A DNA stretch of 64,000 bases from Trichomonas vaginalis G3 (GCF_026262505.1 NC_067205.1:14012001-14076000), one strand, 5' to 3'; positions 40,010-50,968 are shown, numbered from the stretch's first letter. Notes: generated by a model not told the origin, from the letters alone. A program made the numbers and translations.

Positions 40010-40577
40010 CGACATAACGACGATGAGAAACATTAGATGTAAAGATGTTTATGTCATGAAGGATGAACATAATATTAAATTCACTGCTCAAGATTTATAT
40101 GACAAGAAAGCAGACAAAACAGAGCTTCAAACATTAAAGACAGAAATACTTCAAACATTATATCCCATTGGTTCTATTTATACGTCAATGAACTCAACAA
40201 ATCCTTCAAAAGTTTTAGGTTTTGGTGCGTGGGAACAGATTGTAGATAAATTCTTATACTGTGCAAACTCTTCAAAGGAAACAGGAGGTTCGAAGAAAAT
40301 TACTGAAGCAAACCTTCCACCGCACACTCATACAGGAACTACAAACTTTTCTGGCGACCATAGCCACTCATTAAGAGACCATCCATTATACAACTCAGAA
40401 TATTATGCTGGCAATGACGTTTTATCTCCATCTTATAACAATTCAGCAAAAAAGACTTTTCGACCAACTGAACCAGGAGGAAATCATGTCCATACTTTCA
40501 CAACAAATCCAACAGGCTCGGGTGCAGATTATATGCCACCATTTGTGACTATATTCGCATGGTACCGCGTTCAATGA
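40010..40577 (+). CDS. phage-like collar/receptor tip of the fibre
   Basis: Encodes PIGSIYTSMNSTNPSKVLGF, GAWEQI, then GGSKKITEANLPPHTHTG and GDHSHSL, and ends FVTIFAWYRVQ. This is the pattern of the phage tail-collar/gp10 C-terminal domain, with His-rich trimer core and the W-x-R ending. Its presence in a Polinton is unusual. Confidence 0.7.
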
Positions 40578-40602
40578 ACGCGCTTGAGCCTGCTTTGCGG
40601 GC
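40566..40602. terminator. GC-rich stem-loops after the fibre genes
   Basis: CGCGTTC-AAT-GAACGCG (40,566-40,582, overlapping the end of the collar gene) and GCCTGCTTTGCGGGC (40,588-40,602). Same style as the hairpins at 36,633; a terminator role is a guess. Confidence 0.35.
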
Positions 40603-40637
40603 TTACCGTCTTGAATAAACTCTTTAACTTTACATAA

Positions 40638-41723
40638 ATGAGCTTGAAAGAAGTATTCGAACAACATCCATGGAGGTCATTTAAGAAGTTCAATGAAGCT
40701 GCAAAGAGTTGGGGATTTACTAACAGAGCTGAAGTGAAAAGGTTCTTTGACAAAAATGTTGTACATCAAACAAAAATAAACCCTTACGACTACTTTTTAC
40801 CAATTTACTCCAACACTCCTGACGCATACCAATTTGACACTCTCATTCAAAGCAGAAAAGGAGGACATAAACCATTCCTCATCTTCATAAATGTTAACAC
40901 TCGTAAAGCATATGCATATCCAATGAAAAATAAAGGAACTCGTGAAGTGTTAAGAGTTTTACAAAAGTTTGTAGCAGAACATAACCCAAGTACTTTAACA
41001 TCAGACAAGACAGTGCATACCTCAGCAATGAAATCACAGATTTTCTCATTAAGCATAACATAACTCACTACACTACTGAAGACCATAACCATAACATACT
41101 CGCATCATAAACCGCTTCATAAGAACGCTCAGAGATTTAAATCAAGAGCGAGACTTTAACCGAAGAAACAATGAAACATTTTCTCGAAGTATATAATTCC
41201 TCAACACATTCTACAACAGGACATACCAAATTCAATGACACACAACAACAAGAAGAAAAGTATATACAAAAGAAACGAAGCCACAACACAAAATATCAGA
41301 AATTCAACACAATTTACCCTCATTCCTGGTACAAAAGTTCGTGTAGTTCTTGACGACAAACCGTTGACAAAGAAACGTTTAAGGTTAAGTAGAAACTATT
41401 ATATCGTAGACTCTACGCAAGGTAATGGATATCTTATAAAAGCTGCTGACGACTCTATTGCGTTTTATCCTCGACATAAATTAGTTGAAAGTAGTAATGG
41501 CAAACTTGCTGAAACCATTGACGAAGCAAAGCGAGGAGTGGTTATTGAAATACTTGACTACAACATAAACGATGACACTTATAAAGTAAGATATGAAGGA
41601 GGTGTTGAAGATGTTATACCATCTAAGAACTTGAGAGAGTCGAAGCCAACACATCTGGGACCATTAGAGCGGGAGTACTGGAAAGACAAAAATATGCCAG
41701 AAAGAATAAGAAAATTCTTCTAA
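40638..41723 (+). pseudogene. retrovirus-like integrase (rve/DDE), broken
   Basis: Polinton-type integrase region. The catalytic core is recognisable (YQFDTLIQ, then NVNTRKAYAYPMKNK and LTSDK), and the end has a chromodomain-like beta segment (YKVRYEGGVEDVIPSKNLRE). Not a single open frame; a few breaks. A further copy lies in element D. Confidence 0.8.
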
Positions 41724-41770
41724 ACTTTTTCGTTGGATGTAAATCAGACAAAATATATTTTAGGTGAAGA

Positions 41771-41784
41771 GGTGAGATCTCACC
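41771..41784. promoter_or_regulatory. 14-bp palindrome GGTGAGATCTCACC (element C, after integrase)
   Basis: Same block, again followed by TTTTTTCACC half-sites, between the integrase and the next gene. Confidence 0.75.
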
Positions 41785-41845
41785 TGTTTTTTCACCTCTT
41801 TTTTCACCCTCATGAAAATTCATGAATTTCCTTAAGATAGAAAAA

Positions 41846-41892
41846 TAAAGTTAGTTTTATTTTTATTTATTTTTTTATTTTGTATAAAAGAT
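41846..41892 (+). promoter_or_regulatory. T-rich upstream block ending in TATAAAAG
   Basis: AAAGTTAGTTTTATTTTTAT continues as a T-rich run, then GTATAAAAG directly before the ATG at 41,893. Similar blocks precede genes at 43,723, 44,625, 45,429 and 53,079, and it is preserved in element D near 58,075-58,122. A likely core promoter of the element. Confidence 0.5.
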
Positions 41893-42759
41893 ATGATTTC
41901 AACAATCGGCACAACAACAATTCAAACAACAACAGCACCAAACTCGTTAGTCATGAATCCTACGTCAATGTTAGTAGAGATGAAAAACTTCATTCCTTCT
42001 TCATATACTTTCGAAACAGAAATCCAGAAGATAAAGCAAGAACTTTTAACAAGTAATTTAGACTGTAGTGCGAAAGATGAAACAAATGAAGAATATCTTT
42101 ATGAAATGCAGGACATTATTGACCATTTGCCTAAACTACCTGAAATCCAACAACAAAAACTCACTATTCCTGAATTCGACGAAATTGAAGTCAAAGCAAC
42201 TGACTCAGTAGAAATAAAGAAGTTCATACGTAAAGTAAATTATGAATTCCTTGGTTTTCATTGCAACCATAAGGTTATGGACAAAGATTGCGACATGGTT
42301 TATAAAAACATTTCTGACATATATAAATCTGAGGAGTTTAAGACTTACGATAACTTTGTTTCATTAGTTGCAAAATGTGTTTGGGAAATAAGAGATAAAG
42401 ATAGAAGAGGCAAAGTATGGAACGAACAAATAAGACCCGCTATGTTTGAGATGAAGAGAGCAATTGACGCCTTAGTTGTTTTAGCTGGTTTTATTTCAAT
42501 GTATAACGCAAAAATGAACCCGCAATGTTCAAAATGTAAAGCAGGAATAAGAAAATATAACTACTCAGTCAAAGAGATAGAAAGAATGAGAAACGACTAT
42601 GCAGACTTAAAGAAAGAAGCAGAAAAGCCAGCAGAAGATAAAATGGACATGTTAGCATTTCTGAACAAAAACTATCCAACAGCAGAAGATTTCCTTCTGT
42701 CTGACGTCAAGAAGAAGTATAAAGAAACCTTCGCATTGTTAAAACTTTTGACATACTGA
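41893..42759 (+). CDS. unknown Polinton protein, 288 residues
   Basis: N-terminus Thr-rich, remainder helical and charged. Contains CSKCKAG, a possible half metal site, at about residue 215. Flanked on both sides by the 14-bp palindrome, which isolates it as a unit. Function unknown. Confidence 0.6.
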   Translation: MISTIGTTTIQTTTAPNSLVMNPTSMLVEMKNFIPSSYTFETEIQKIKQELLTSNLDCSAKDETNEEYLYEMQDIIDHLPKLPEIQQQKLTIPEFDEIEVKATDSVEIKKFIRKVNYEFLGFHCNHKVMDKDCDMVYKNISDIYKSEEFKTYDNFVSLVAKCVWEIRDKDRRGKVWNEQIRPAMFEMKRAIDALVVLAGFISMYNAKMNPQCSKCKAGIRKYNYSVKEIERMRNDYADLKKEAEKPAEDKMDMLAFLNKNYPTAEDFLLSDVKKKYKETFALLKLLTY

Positions 42760-42852
42760 CAGAAGAAATAGAAGCTACGAAATTGTTTAGGATTTCAAAT
42801 ATACATCGTACAATTCATGTAAAACGCTTGTGAAAAAAGAGGTGAAAAAACA

Positions 42853-42866
42853 GGTGAGATCTCACC
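42853..42866. promoter_or_regulatory. 14-bp palindrome GGTGAGATCTCACC (reversed orientation)
   Basis: The half-sites lie on the opposite side here (GGTGAAAAAA upstream), so this copy faces the one at 41,771 across the 288-residue gene. Confidence 0.75.
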
Positions 42867-42987
42867 TCTTCACCTCAATTATATTTTTGGTCAAAGCTTC
42901 CACGAGAGAAAAGATTCCTCATTCGCTAAGGATTCCAAAAATGAAAAAATCATTGATTTCGGCTGAGAAAAAAACAGCAAAACCCTT

Positions 42988-43061
42988 CTTCCACGGGAAT
43001 AAAGAAATAAAGAAGAAATAAAGAAGAAATAAAGTAATTTTTTTATTTATTCCCGTGGAAG
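42988..43061. repeat. inverted repeat CTTCCACGGGAATAAA with 42-bp loop
   Basis: Sixteen-base perfect arms at 42,988-43,003 and 43,046-43,061; the loop is made of AGAAATAA-type repeats. In element D the arms are recognisable (about 59,028-59,107) although the loop and surroundings differ. It may be a structured RNA or cis signal. Confidence 0.7.
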
Positions 43062-43127
43062 ATAGAGCACTTTTATGATACTTTTTATTCACGACAAACA
43101 AGACAAACAAAGAAAATAAGAAAATAC

Positions 43128-43199
43128 GGCGCTGCCGCGGTTCGAACCACAGACACTAACCCCCCATAACACCACCTTAGACCACTGTGCTACGTAGCC
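43128..43199 (-). tRNA. tRNA-like sequence with intact A and B boxes, poor stems
   Basis: On the minus strand the 72-nt segment has TAGCACAGTGG (fits the A box) and GGTTCGAACC (fits the B box) at normal spacing, followed by a TTTT run that could end Pol III transcription. The outer GGC/GCC ends pair, but the anticodon, T and most acceptor pairs do not form well, so it is unlikely to be a working tRNA. No anticodon is assigned. Confidence 0.4.
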
Positions 43200-43240
43200 T
43201 GTCGACATAAGATTTTATAAATTGCATATTTGACGTAAAT

Positions 43241-43615
43241 TTATTTCCATCTAGCTTCCCACCGCATAAGATATTCATACGTGTTTGTAAGACATTCATT
43301 AAACTTCTTTTCTATTGCATCTAATCTTGCGTTATTTTTTTCAATAACTTGTCTGTATTCTTCATCATCTCCAGCAGTGTTTGGGTCTTCACGTTTAAAA
43401 TATTCATTGTTAACCAATTTTTTATCTACAAATTTTATTAGTGTTTGATTCACTTCGTTATGATAACGGTCATATTCTTTCAATACGTAAGTGAAGACAA
43501 AATGCGTCGTACCTTCAATCTTAAAGCTTAAAGAACTTTCAACACAGTTTTGAGGGTCTGTCAGTGCGTCAATGAGATAGTATTCGAAGTCAGTCAATAA
43601 TCTTTTTAAAGTCAT
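43241..43615 (-). CDS. unknown Polinton protein, 124 residues
   Basis: Helical, ends with a Trp/Arg-rich tail (YLMRWEARWK). Lies between the tRNA-like segment and a divergent gene. No recognised domain. Confidence 0.5.
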   Translation of the reverse strand: MTLKRLLTDFEYYLIDALTDPQNCVESSLSFKIEGTTHFVFTYVLKEYDRYHNEVNQTLIKFVDKKLVNNEYFKREDPNTAGDDEEYRQVIEKNNARLDAIEKKFNECLTNTYEYLMRWEARWK

Positions 43616-43722
43616 TTCATACAGGATAAAATTTAATGTTGTGAAGAAATAGTGTTTATCTCAGAAAAAATAACGCTAATTTTATTTTTATTTATTTTTT
43701 TATTTTGTATGTAAAGACAGTA

Positions 43723-44580
43723 ATGTCAACATTAGAGAACACAACAACTGCTATCGTTCATGAAGCTATAAATGAAGAATACGAGTACATACAATATAAC
43801 AAACAGTTACGTCTCATTCGTTCAGTCAAAGATGACATGTACCAAATGCAAAGTATTTTGACAGCATGTTATGCTCCAGATACTAAACTTCCTAAAGACT
43901 GGTTTAGGAACCAAAGCACTATTGAACTATTAAATGAAGCACAGCGAGACATACTTTTTTCTGAAAACAGTGAAGAACAGCGAGTAGGTAAAAAACCCAG
44001 TCGCCAAAACTCTATGAAAATCGTGAAAAATTGCCAAACGGTTTGAGAGGATATTATGTTCATAGACTTCTCGTAAATGCTGTAGCAATGTGGGCTTCAC
44101 CTCGTTATGCTTGGTATGTTTGTAAACTTCTTGACGAAATTCACAGACAAGAACGCGAACAGATGGAAAAGAAACTTCAAGCAAAAGATGAAGTCATTGA
44201 ATCCAAAGACAAAAGCATACAGAAAAGAATACCGCGTTCAGTACCAAAAGGAAAGGAAAAGAGTTATAAGTATATGATATATACTGAAGAGTTGGAGAAA
44301 GAAGAAGACAGAGATATGGTTATGTTGCATTTAGTCAGAAGAAACAACAAAAGCTTTTATGACCTTGCTAAGATTTACAAATCTGACAGAAACTGGTTCT
44401 ATCGTGAAAACTTACCGATTTCAATGACACCGAATGAGCAAATAAAGGAAATTGTCAAAATACTCTTCCTCAAACACACTATGACATCAAAGGTTGCACA
44501 ATACTTACATTCAAAGAAGACTTACCATTGTTAAAGGAAAAAATAACAGAGTATTTCGATAACTTCAAAGAGGAAGAATG
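43723..44580 (+). pseudogene. unknown Polinton gene, broken
   Basis: Begins MSTLENTTTA after a T-rich promoter-like block. Encodes helical, Lys/Glu-rich segments. Not one open frame; broken once or twice. Function unknown; a corresponding stretch exists in element D (about 60,050-60,950). Confidence 0.55.
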
Positions 44581-44624
44581 AAAATCTAAGCTAATTTTAT
44601 TTTTTTTATAAAATTTTATCTCAT

Positions 44625-44837
44625 ATGAAAGAACATGAATTTAGAATATTCGGAACTCATGACAGAGAAGAGAACGAACAACATGTAAAAGATTATGCAA
44701 AATTTCTGAAGACATACAAAGCATTTAAACAATATCTAAATGCTTCTAAAGATTATGCAAAATTTCTGAAGGTATATAAAGCTTATGAAAAAGCGTATGA
44801 AAAGTTTATACATTGGGGAATTGTTGTAAAATATTGA
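44625..44837 (+). CDS. small Polinton protein with internal repeat
   Basis: 70 residues with a duplicated KDYAKFLK.YKA unit (DNA repeat AAAGATTATGCAAAATTTCT). Basic. Absent in recognisable form from element D at the matching place. Confidence 0.45.
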   Translation: MKEHEFRIFGTHDREENEQHVKDYAKFLKTYKAFKQYLNASKDYAKFLKVYKAYEKAYEKFIHWGIVVKY

Positions 44838-44867
44838 TATGAATACTAACCAAAAATATATTTTTGC

Positions 44868-45341
44868 TTAAATAGCTTCAGGGTCTATTTCTTCAACCAT
44901 TTCACTTCCTTCGTCAATGTCAATAGAAGCTTCTTCAACCTTTGGTAAGAATTTCTGTATAACATCTTTGTTCGTTATTGTCTTCAGAGATGAAGGATAA
45001 TATTTCACATTTGTTTCACCCTTCTTATATTCTTTCTGTTCGGAAAGATTCATAGCAATACTGAAGAAGTCAATGTTAGAGTTCTTTATGACAGTATAAT
45101 GAGTATCTTTGACATTCACGAAGAAACTCTTTTGTTTCAAAACTACTGCTAACTCTTGTGAAGTATAACGTTTGCGGTCAATGACAATAGCTAATGGTCT
45201 GACATACTGACCAAACTTAGATTCTTTCACAAACTTCTTGTTAAAGATAACATTAACGTTTGAAGCATTATTGAACTCATTCTTGATGGCATTAGCGAGA
45301 GCATTGTATGAAAAGAACTTGCAATCTTGCATGTGTTTCAT
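44868..45341 (-). CDS. unknown Polinton protein, 157 residues
   Basis: MKHMQDCKFF start. Mixed alpha/beta with an acidic C-terminus (EEIDPEAI). Divergent from the polymerase gene, with 87 bp between starts. Unknown function; a degraded copy lies in D (about 61,300-61,830). Confidence 0.55.
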   Translation of the reverse strand: MKHMQDCKFFSYNALANAIKNEFNNASNVNVIFNKKFVKESKFGQYVRPLAIVIDRKRYTSQELAVVLKQKSFFVNVKDTHYTVIKNSNIDFFSIAMNLSEQKEYKKGETNVKYYPSSLKTITNKDVIQKFLPKVEEASIDIDEGSEMVEEIDPEAI

Positions 45342-45428
45342 TAATAAAAATATTAAATTATTTTGAAAAATAACTTAAAAAAATCTAATCTAATTTTTTC
45401 AAAAATATTTTTTTATTTCCTACTAAAG

Positions 45429-48400
45429 ATGTATCGGAAGTTGTCTAAGTTAGAACACTCGGAAATAAAACAACTTCTTACAGAAGCTAACATAGATGTT
45501 GCAAAGCATTACGCAACAAACAAAAAAGCACTCGCTGACTTCATTAAAGACTATAATGGTGCAATAAGTTATGATAGAATTCATGAGTTCATAAAGCCGC
45601 AACGCGGCGAGGACGAAGTCCATGCAATAGCATTTCCTTTAAATGACGTTGCTATTGACTTATATCATAGACGTTCAGTACCTCATGAAGTAAGAAGAGA
45701 AATGTTTGACATAACAAATGCAAACGTTGGTCATACTCGTAAAGCTCTTTCGCATGATGTTCGTCAAGAGATGTTTGACATAACAAATGCAAACGTTGGT
45801 GAAACACGAAAGAGAGACGACACACTGAAACAACAGAGAAGAGAGATGTTTAAAGCGCTATAGAACAAGTTCGCAAAGCTAACGATGTCATTCGTTCCAT
45901 TGACGACAAACCAAAAGAAGGTGAGAGATGGTTAAAGAAAGATGAAGAGAATAGGAAGAGAAATGTGAAGTCAGGCAATAGACTCATTGACTTTAACATC
46001 GAAGCTTTAGATGAACCAAACAGAGACTACTTACACAAACATTTCGGTAAGGTTTTCATGAGACTCTTAGAGAAGATTAAAATAAACTCCAACAGAGATG
46101 GATGGTATGTTATAAACTTGGTGGAAAGTATGAATGTTCTACGTTAAACCTCAATAATATTGGAACACTACTACATCAGCTCTTGAAGGAGAACTTTATA
46201 TCAGAGATAGAAGCAAATGCTGCAGGTATTGTTGAAATGCACTATGACTTCTTCTTGACAAACATAAAGAATCTTACTGAAATAAAGATGTATGATTTAA
46301 CAGAATATGAAGGCTTAACGATGTCAGATGTAAAGAAAGGCAAACCAAAAAAGAGACCATATAGAGATGAAAGCACACTGACAAATGACCAGAAAGCCAT
46401 TTTGGAAGCTCTTAAGCAAACAGGAAACCCAGCACTTATAGAAAGCTTTTGGAAAGATAATGGTGAAAAGAAGTTTTATAAGAAGAGAAGCGGTCAGTTC
46501 TGGAAGTATCTTTGCACATTACCTATAAATCTTGAACGCTACCAAATCTTCAATGAACTGAACAAAAGAACTGCAACACTTATGACAGAAGACAATTGTT
46601 TCGTTTATGCTTGCATTCAGGCTGGAGTAATGGAGAGACTATTGACCACATGAGAGAAGTCATTCGTGTTAGAGACTTTCCTCAAAGTAAAGTACAAGAA
46701 ATTTCTGACGCAACAGGTATAGCATTTAATGTTACCATTGGTTATTTCAATGACTCAAGACATAATGAAATAAAGAGATACATACCAAAAGAATGTAAAC
46801 TGTTCGAACTATTGACTTACTTCTTGTTGAAGACCACTACATGCTAAACGAAAGATTACCAATGACAACATATTTCATTCGCAACTATATAGAAATCTTG
46901 AAGGAGTGTGGTGGAATGAACATTGAAAACAATGAAGATTTATACAAAGAGAGAAGATAAATATGTAGTTCGTTATGATAGAACAACACCACTATGGGAT
47001 GTTATGAAAACATTGTGGGAGTGCAAATATTTCGAACCTATTTCTTATGGAGAACTTTTCACATATACGACTGACTTATATAAACAGAACCTTGCACCAT
47101 TTAAAGATTTGACATATGCTCCAAAGTATTGTGTACAACTGAAGAAGAAAGCCGAGTCAAAAGAAGTAAATAAAAATAAGTGCAAGTTCATTCCTGAGCA
47201 CGTTTTCTTTGCTGACTTTGAGTGTAGCACGATGGCTTTCATAAAGCTTTTAACATCTGTTATGACAGTGAAGATGGTTCAGTGAGTGAAAGCATTTGGG
47301 GTCAGAACTGTGCAACAGAATTTTTGGAACGACTTCCTGACAAGAGTTTAATATATTTCCATAACCTCAGTTATGATATAAACTTCATCTTAAGACACAT
47401 GACAGAAGTGAAAGGAACTCCCATCATTAAAGGTTCACGAACAATGCAAATAACTGGCTTATATAAAGGAAGGGCAATTATTATAAAAGACTCTTACAGT
47501 GTTATAAATAAGAAGCTTAAACTATTTCCTGCTATGTTTAACTTACAAACAGGACCGAAAGAAGTATTTCCATACAACTACTACAGCAGTGTTTTGTTAG
47601 CAAATGACAACAGAACTGGTGTCATTTCTGAAGCATGTAAGTTTATCCAGGATGCAGATACGTTCATGAAGAACATAGATTCCATCAAAGGTTGCAGAAT
47701 AGATGAAAACCATTTCGACTTAGAAAAGTATAGTACATTTTATTGCAAACAAGATGTAAGAATTTTAAGAGAAGGTTTTGTTAAGTTCCGCAATGACATA
47801 TTGAAAGAGTTTGATTTAAACGTATATGACTACGTTAGTATTTGTTCTATTGCTAACAAATTATTTGAGAACAGAGTGTACTTCCCGAATGGAAATCTTT
47901 ATGACCTCTCAAATAAACCAAGAGAATTTATTTCACGCTGTATTCAAGGTGGAAGATGTATGTTGTCAGATAACATGAAACAAAAGAGCGAAAAGAAACT
48001 CATTGCTGATTCGACGCTGTTTCATTATATCCATCAGCTATAGCAAGACTTTATACTTTAGAAGGTATTCCAAAGGTTATGAAGAAGAAATGTTAAGCAC
48101 AGAGTATCTCATGAGACATTTATTCGATGACGACCAAAAGGAACCCATTGGTGAAAAGTTTATGTCTGGCTTCTTTGTTCTCATTAAGATAACAGAGATT
48201 GGAATACATAGACACTTTCCTTTAATAGTTTGTGACCCTGAACTAAATCCAGAACTTAACGTTCCCAGAAGTTCAAACACTTGCTGTTTAATGTATGTTG
48301 ACCATATAACATTACAAGACCTCATAAAATATCAAGGTGTCAAATGTGAAGTGTTGCAAGGATACTATTACGATGGAAACAGAGATATTAGAATAAGAGA

Positions 48401-49268
48401 TGAAGTAAAGAAGTTGTTTGAGTTAAGGTTAAAGTATAAGAAAGAAGGAAATCCTTTGCAAGAAAATATAAAGCTCATTCTGAACAGTATTTATGGTAAA
48501 ACTATTCTATCTCCTATTGAGTCAAAAATAACCATAGTAAATGACAAAGATGCTATAAGATATGCCATCAGAAACTACAACCATATAGTGAAGTTCGAAG
48601 GTTTGGATGGTTCAGATAAAACTATTTTCAAGCTAACGAAAAGCATTTGCAGACACTTTAACTTTTGCCCACTTGGTGTTAACATTCTGTCTATGTCGAA
48701 GAGAATAATGTGTGAAGTATTCTGTACTGCAGAAGATATGGGACTTCAAATATTTTACCAGGACTGTGATAGCATGCATATTTTCAATGAAGACATACCA
48801 AAGCTTGCAGCAGAGTTTAAGAAGAGATACGGTAGAGAACTTATTGGTAAAACATTAGGTCAGTTCCATTCTGACTTCGCAGAAATAACACCTGGAAAAC
48901 AAAGTTTAGCATACAAGTCAATATTTTGTGGAAAGAAGACTTACATAGACTTACTCACGAATGATTTAAATGAAGTTGCATTTCACTGCAGAATGAAAGG
49001 CGTGAAGCAAGATGTTATTGCTTTAACCGCTAATGAAATGTTTCCTGAAGCTATACAATGCTATTACAATGAAGAGAAGAACATTCACATACCTGTTGGA
49101 ACATATGACAAAGACTCTGAGTTCAGTTTAATGAAACTTTACAAAGCACTTTATGACGGTCAAGAGATTGGATTTGACTTATGTAAGTCATGTCAACCTT
49201 GCTTTGAAGAGAAGTTTAACTTCTCAATAACGACTAAAACAAGCTTTATTCGTAAGTTGAAGTTCTGA
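45429..49268 (+). pseudogene. protein-primed family B DNA polymerase, broken
   Basis: Polinton PolB region of about 3.8 kb. Exonuclease motifs are visible (FADFECS; YFHNLSYDINF; YCKQDVRIL), as are polymerase motifs (LILNSIYGKT; YQDCDSMHIF). The N-terminal 400 codons would include the priming-protein-like part. Broken in several places; the C-terminal third is a long open frame. Confidence 0.85.
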
Positions 49269-49328
49269 GGTCATTTATTTTTGTCAGCAATGAGGTCATT
49301 CGTGATAAAAATAAGCTCATGTGGTCAT

Positions 49329-50186
49329 TTACAATACTGCGATGGTAGAGTTTAAGAGTTGTGCTTCAATGTAGAGACAGTCCTTATGGTCTGGAGGTAA
49401 GAACACTGGGCAGTTATGGTCATGAGTGGAGAACATGTCTATCCAAAACTCACGATTGAAGCCAGTTAATTTATAGTATTTAGGGTTAGGAAGTGGTGAA
49501 GTTCTTGTATGACCAATGAACTCATTTTCAACTCCCTTACTTAAGTTTGAATATAATATAGCTTGCTTTCTATCCCAAATACCTGGAAATCTAATTTCGG
49601 AAAATTCATTTTTCCTCGGAAGCATTGCATCATAATTGAAAACATTCTTGAAATCATCACTTGGTTCAGAGATTTGAAATCTTATACGTAATGAATTTTC
49701 TTTCTCTTTAGCTACTTCATTGAATGGTGAGAATACAACAAACTGACAGTCATGAGTTCCATCTTCATTTTCATTAAATTCATAATGAAAGTCTATAAGT
49801 TGTGGCTGACTACCTTCTTCTTTCAGTTGTGCAAGAAACTCACGTAAAGGCTGTAAAGTTTGTACTTCAATGTTAAACTTTTTCTCGAACATTTCATTAA
49901 ATGAAATCATACATTGTTGCAATGTTGTATCGTCTTTAAAGTATTTGTATATGTGAATGTTTTGGGCGCTTAAAGACTGTTCGTCATTTTCTATCTCGAC
50001 TTGAAGTATAAAGTCAACCTTTCTAAATGCACGTGTTATATACATAGATGTTATGCCAATGTACTTCTCTTCATTTATGTTCACAATCCAGTCTGTTGGA
50101 AACTTAAACGTTACTCTGTTCCCCTTTATTTTGACGTCAGGGTTTTCACTACTGAACGCAACAGATAAAGGTATTTGTCTATACAT
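49329..50186 (-). CDS. beta-rich virion protein (minor capsid candidate)
   Basis: 285 residues from MYRQIPLSVAF. Many alternating hydrophobic strands (VTFKFPTDWIVNI, KVDFILQVEIE). The final segment KDCLYIEAQLLNSTIAVL is in a position like the final strands of the other two candidates. Placed next to the major capsid gene group. Looks whole. Confidence 0.6.
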   Translation of the reverse strand: MYRQIPLSVAFSSENPDVKIKGNRVTFKFPTDWIVNINEEKYIGITSMYITRAFRKVDFILQVEIENDEQSLSAQNIHIYKYFKDDTTLQQCMISFNEMFEKKFNIEVQTLQPLREFLAQLKEEGSQPQLIDFHYEFNENEDGTHDCQFVVFSPFNEVAKEKENSLRIRFQISEPSDDFKNVFNYDAMLPRKNEFSEIRFPGIWDRKQAILYSNLSKGVENEFIGHTRTSPLPNPKYYKLTGFNREFWIDMFSTHDHNCPVFLPPDHKDCLYIEAQLLNSTIAVL

Positions 50187-50210
50187 TTAGTTCCAATAAA
50201 AATAAACCAT

Positions 50211-50471
50211 TTACTCTTTCTTCACTTCAGCTTCTTTAGCTTTTGCTTCAGCTTCTTCTCTAGCTTTCTTCGCGAGCAAACGTGGGTTCTTTTGTCTTCC
50301 AGCAGCTAATGCAGCAAGTTGTTTTTCACTAAGTTTTCTCTTTGGTCTCTCTGGCTTTTGTTCTTGTTTTTGTTCCTTCAGTTCGGATAAAATTTGCTCA
50401 CGAATTTCTTTCTTCAATGCTTCAACATCTATGACCCCTTGGGTCTTGTCCGTAGGGCTTGTCTGAGTCAT
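50211..50471 (-). CDS. small charged coiled-coil Polinton protein
   Basis: About 86 residues from MTQTSPTDK. Gln/Lys/Glu-rich with RPKRKLSEKQLAALAAGRQK, a motif often seen in short DNA- or virion-associated basic proteins of large DNA viruses. Divergent from the next gene, with 45 bp between starts. Confidence 0.55.
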   Translation of the reverse strand: MTQTSPTDKTQGVIDVEALKKEIREQILSELKEQKQEQKPERPKRKLSEKQLAALAAGRQKNPRLLAKKAREEAEAKAKEAEVKKE

Positions 50472-50516
50472 TTGACTGCAGATAAAAAACAAAATTAAAA
50501 CTTTAACCGATGTAAA

Positions 50517-50940
50517 ATGAGCTTGTCAAAATCAGAGCGAGAGTCTATTATATTAAATGACGCAAGAGGAATACAACATCCTTTCTATTACGTAAGTCAG
50601 AGTAAAGATGGTAAAATATACGTAAGAAAAAGAAAGGTTCCATTAGCGAATGCAGAAAGCGACAACATTAAGGTGCATGGCAAGGGTGAAGCCCATGTTA
50701 AAACCTTCTGTTCAAACTGAAAAGTCAATAGAACCAGAAGAAAAGAAGCCAGATGTACTTTCAATAACGAACCAAGAGCTTATTGCAAAGTTCGTGAATT
50801 TCATTGAAAAACAAACCGAGTCAAAGAACCCTGACCCCAGTGAAAGAAGTTGAGACAAAAGAGAATGTACAGTTCATTGAAAATGTCAAGAAACAACTTC
50901 CACCACGAATGCCAAGAAGAAGAGTGAGAATAATGAAGTA
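50517..50940 (+). pseudogene. small Polinton gene, broken
   Basis: Begins MSLSKSERES. Basic C-terminal end (KKQLPPRMPRRRVRIMK-like segment near 50,890-50,940). Not one open frame. Unknown function. Confidence 0.45.
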
Positions 50941-50968
50941 AATAGATATTTTTATCTGAAGTAAATAC

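Noticed and set aside
45601-45863. Repeated segment REMFDITNANVG considered as a separate small repeat protein
   Set aside because: Lies in the N-terminal part of the polymerase region; treated as part of that gene.
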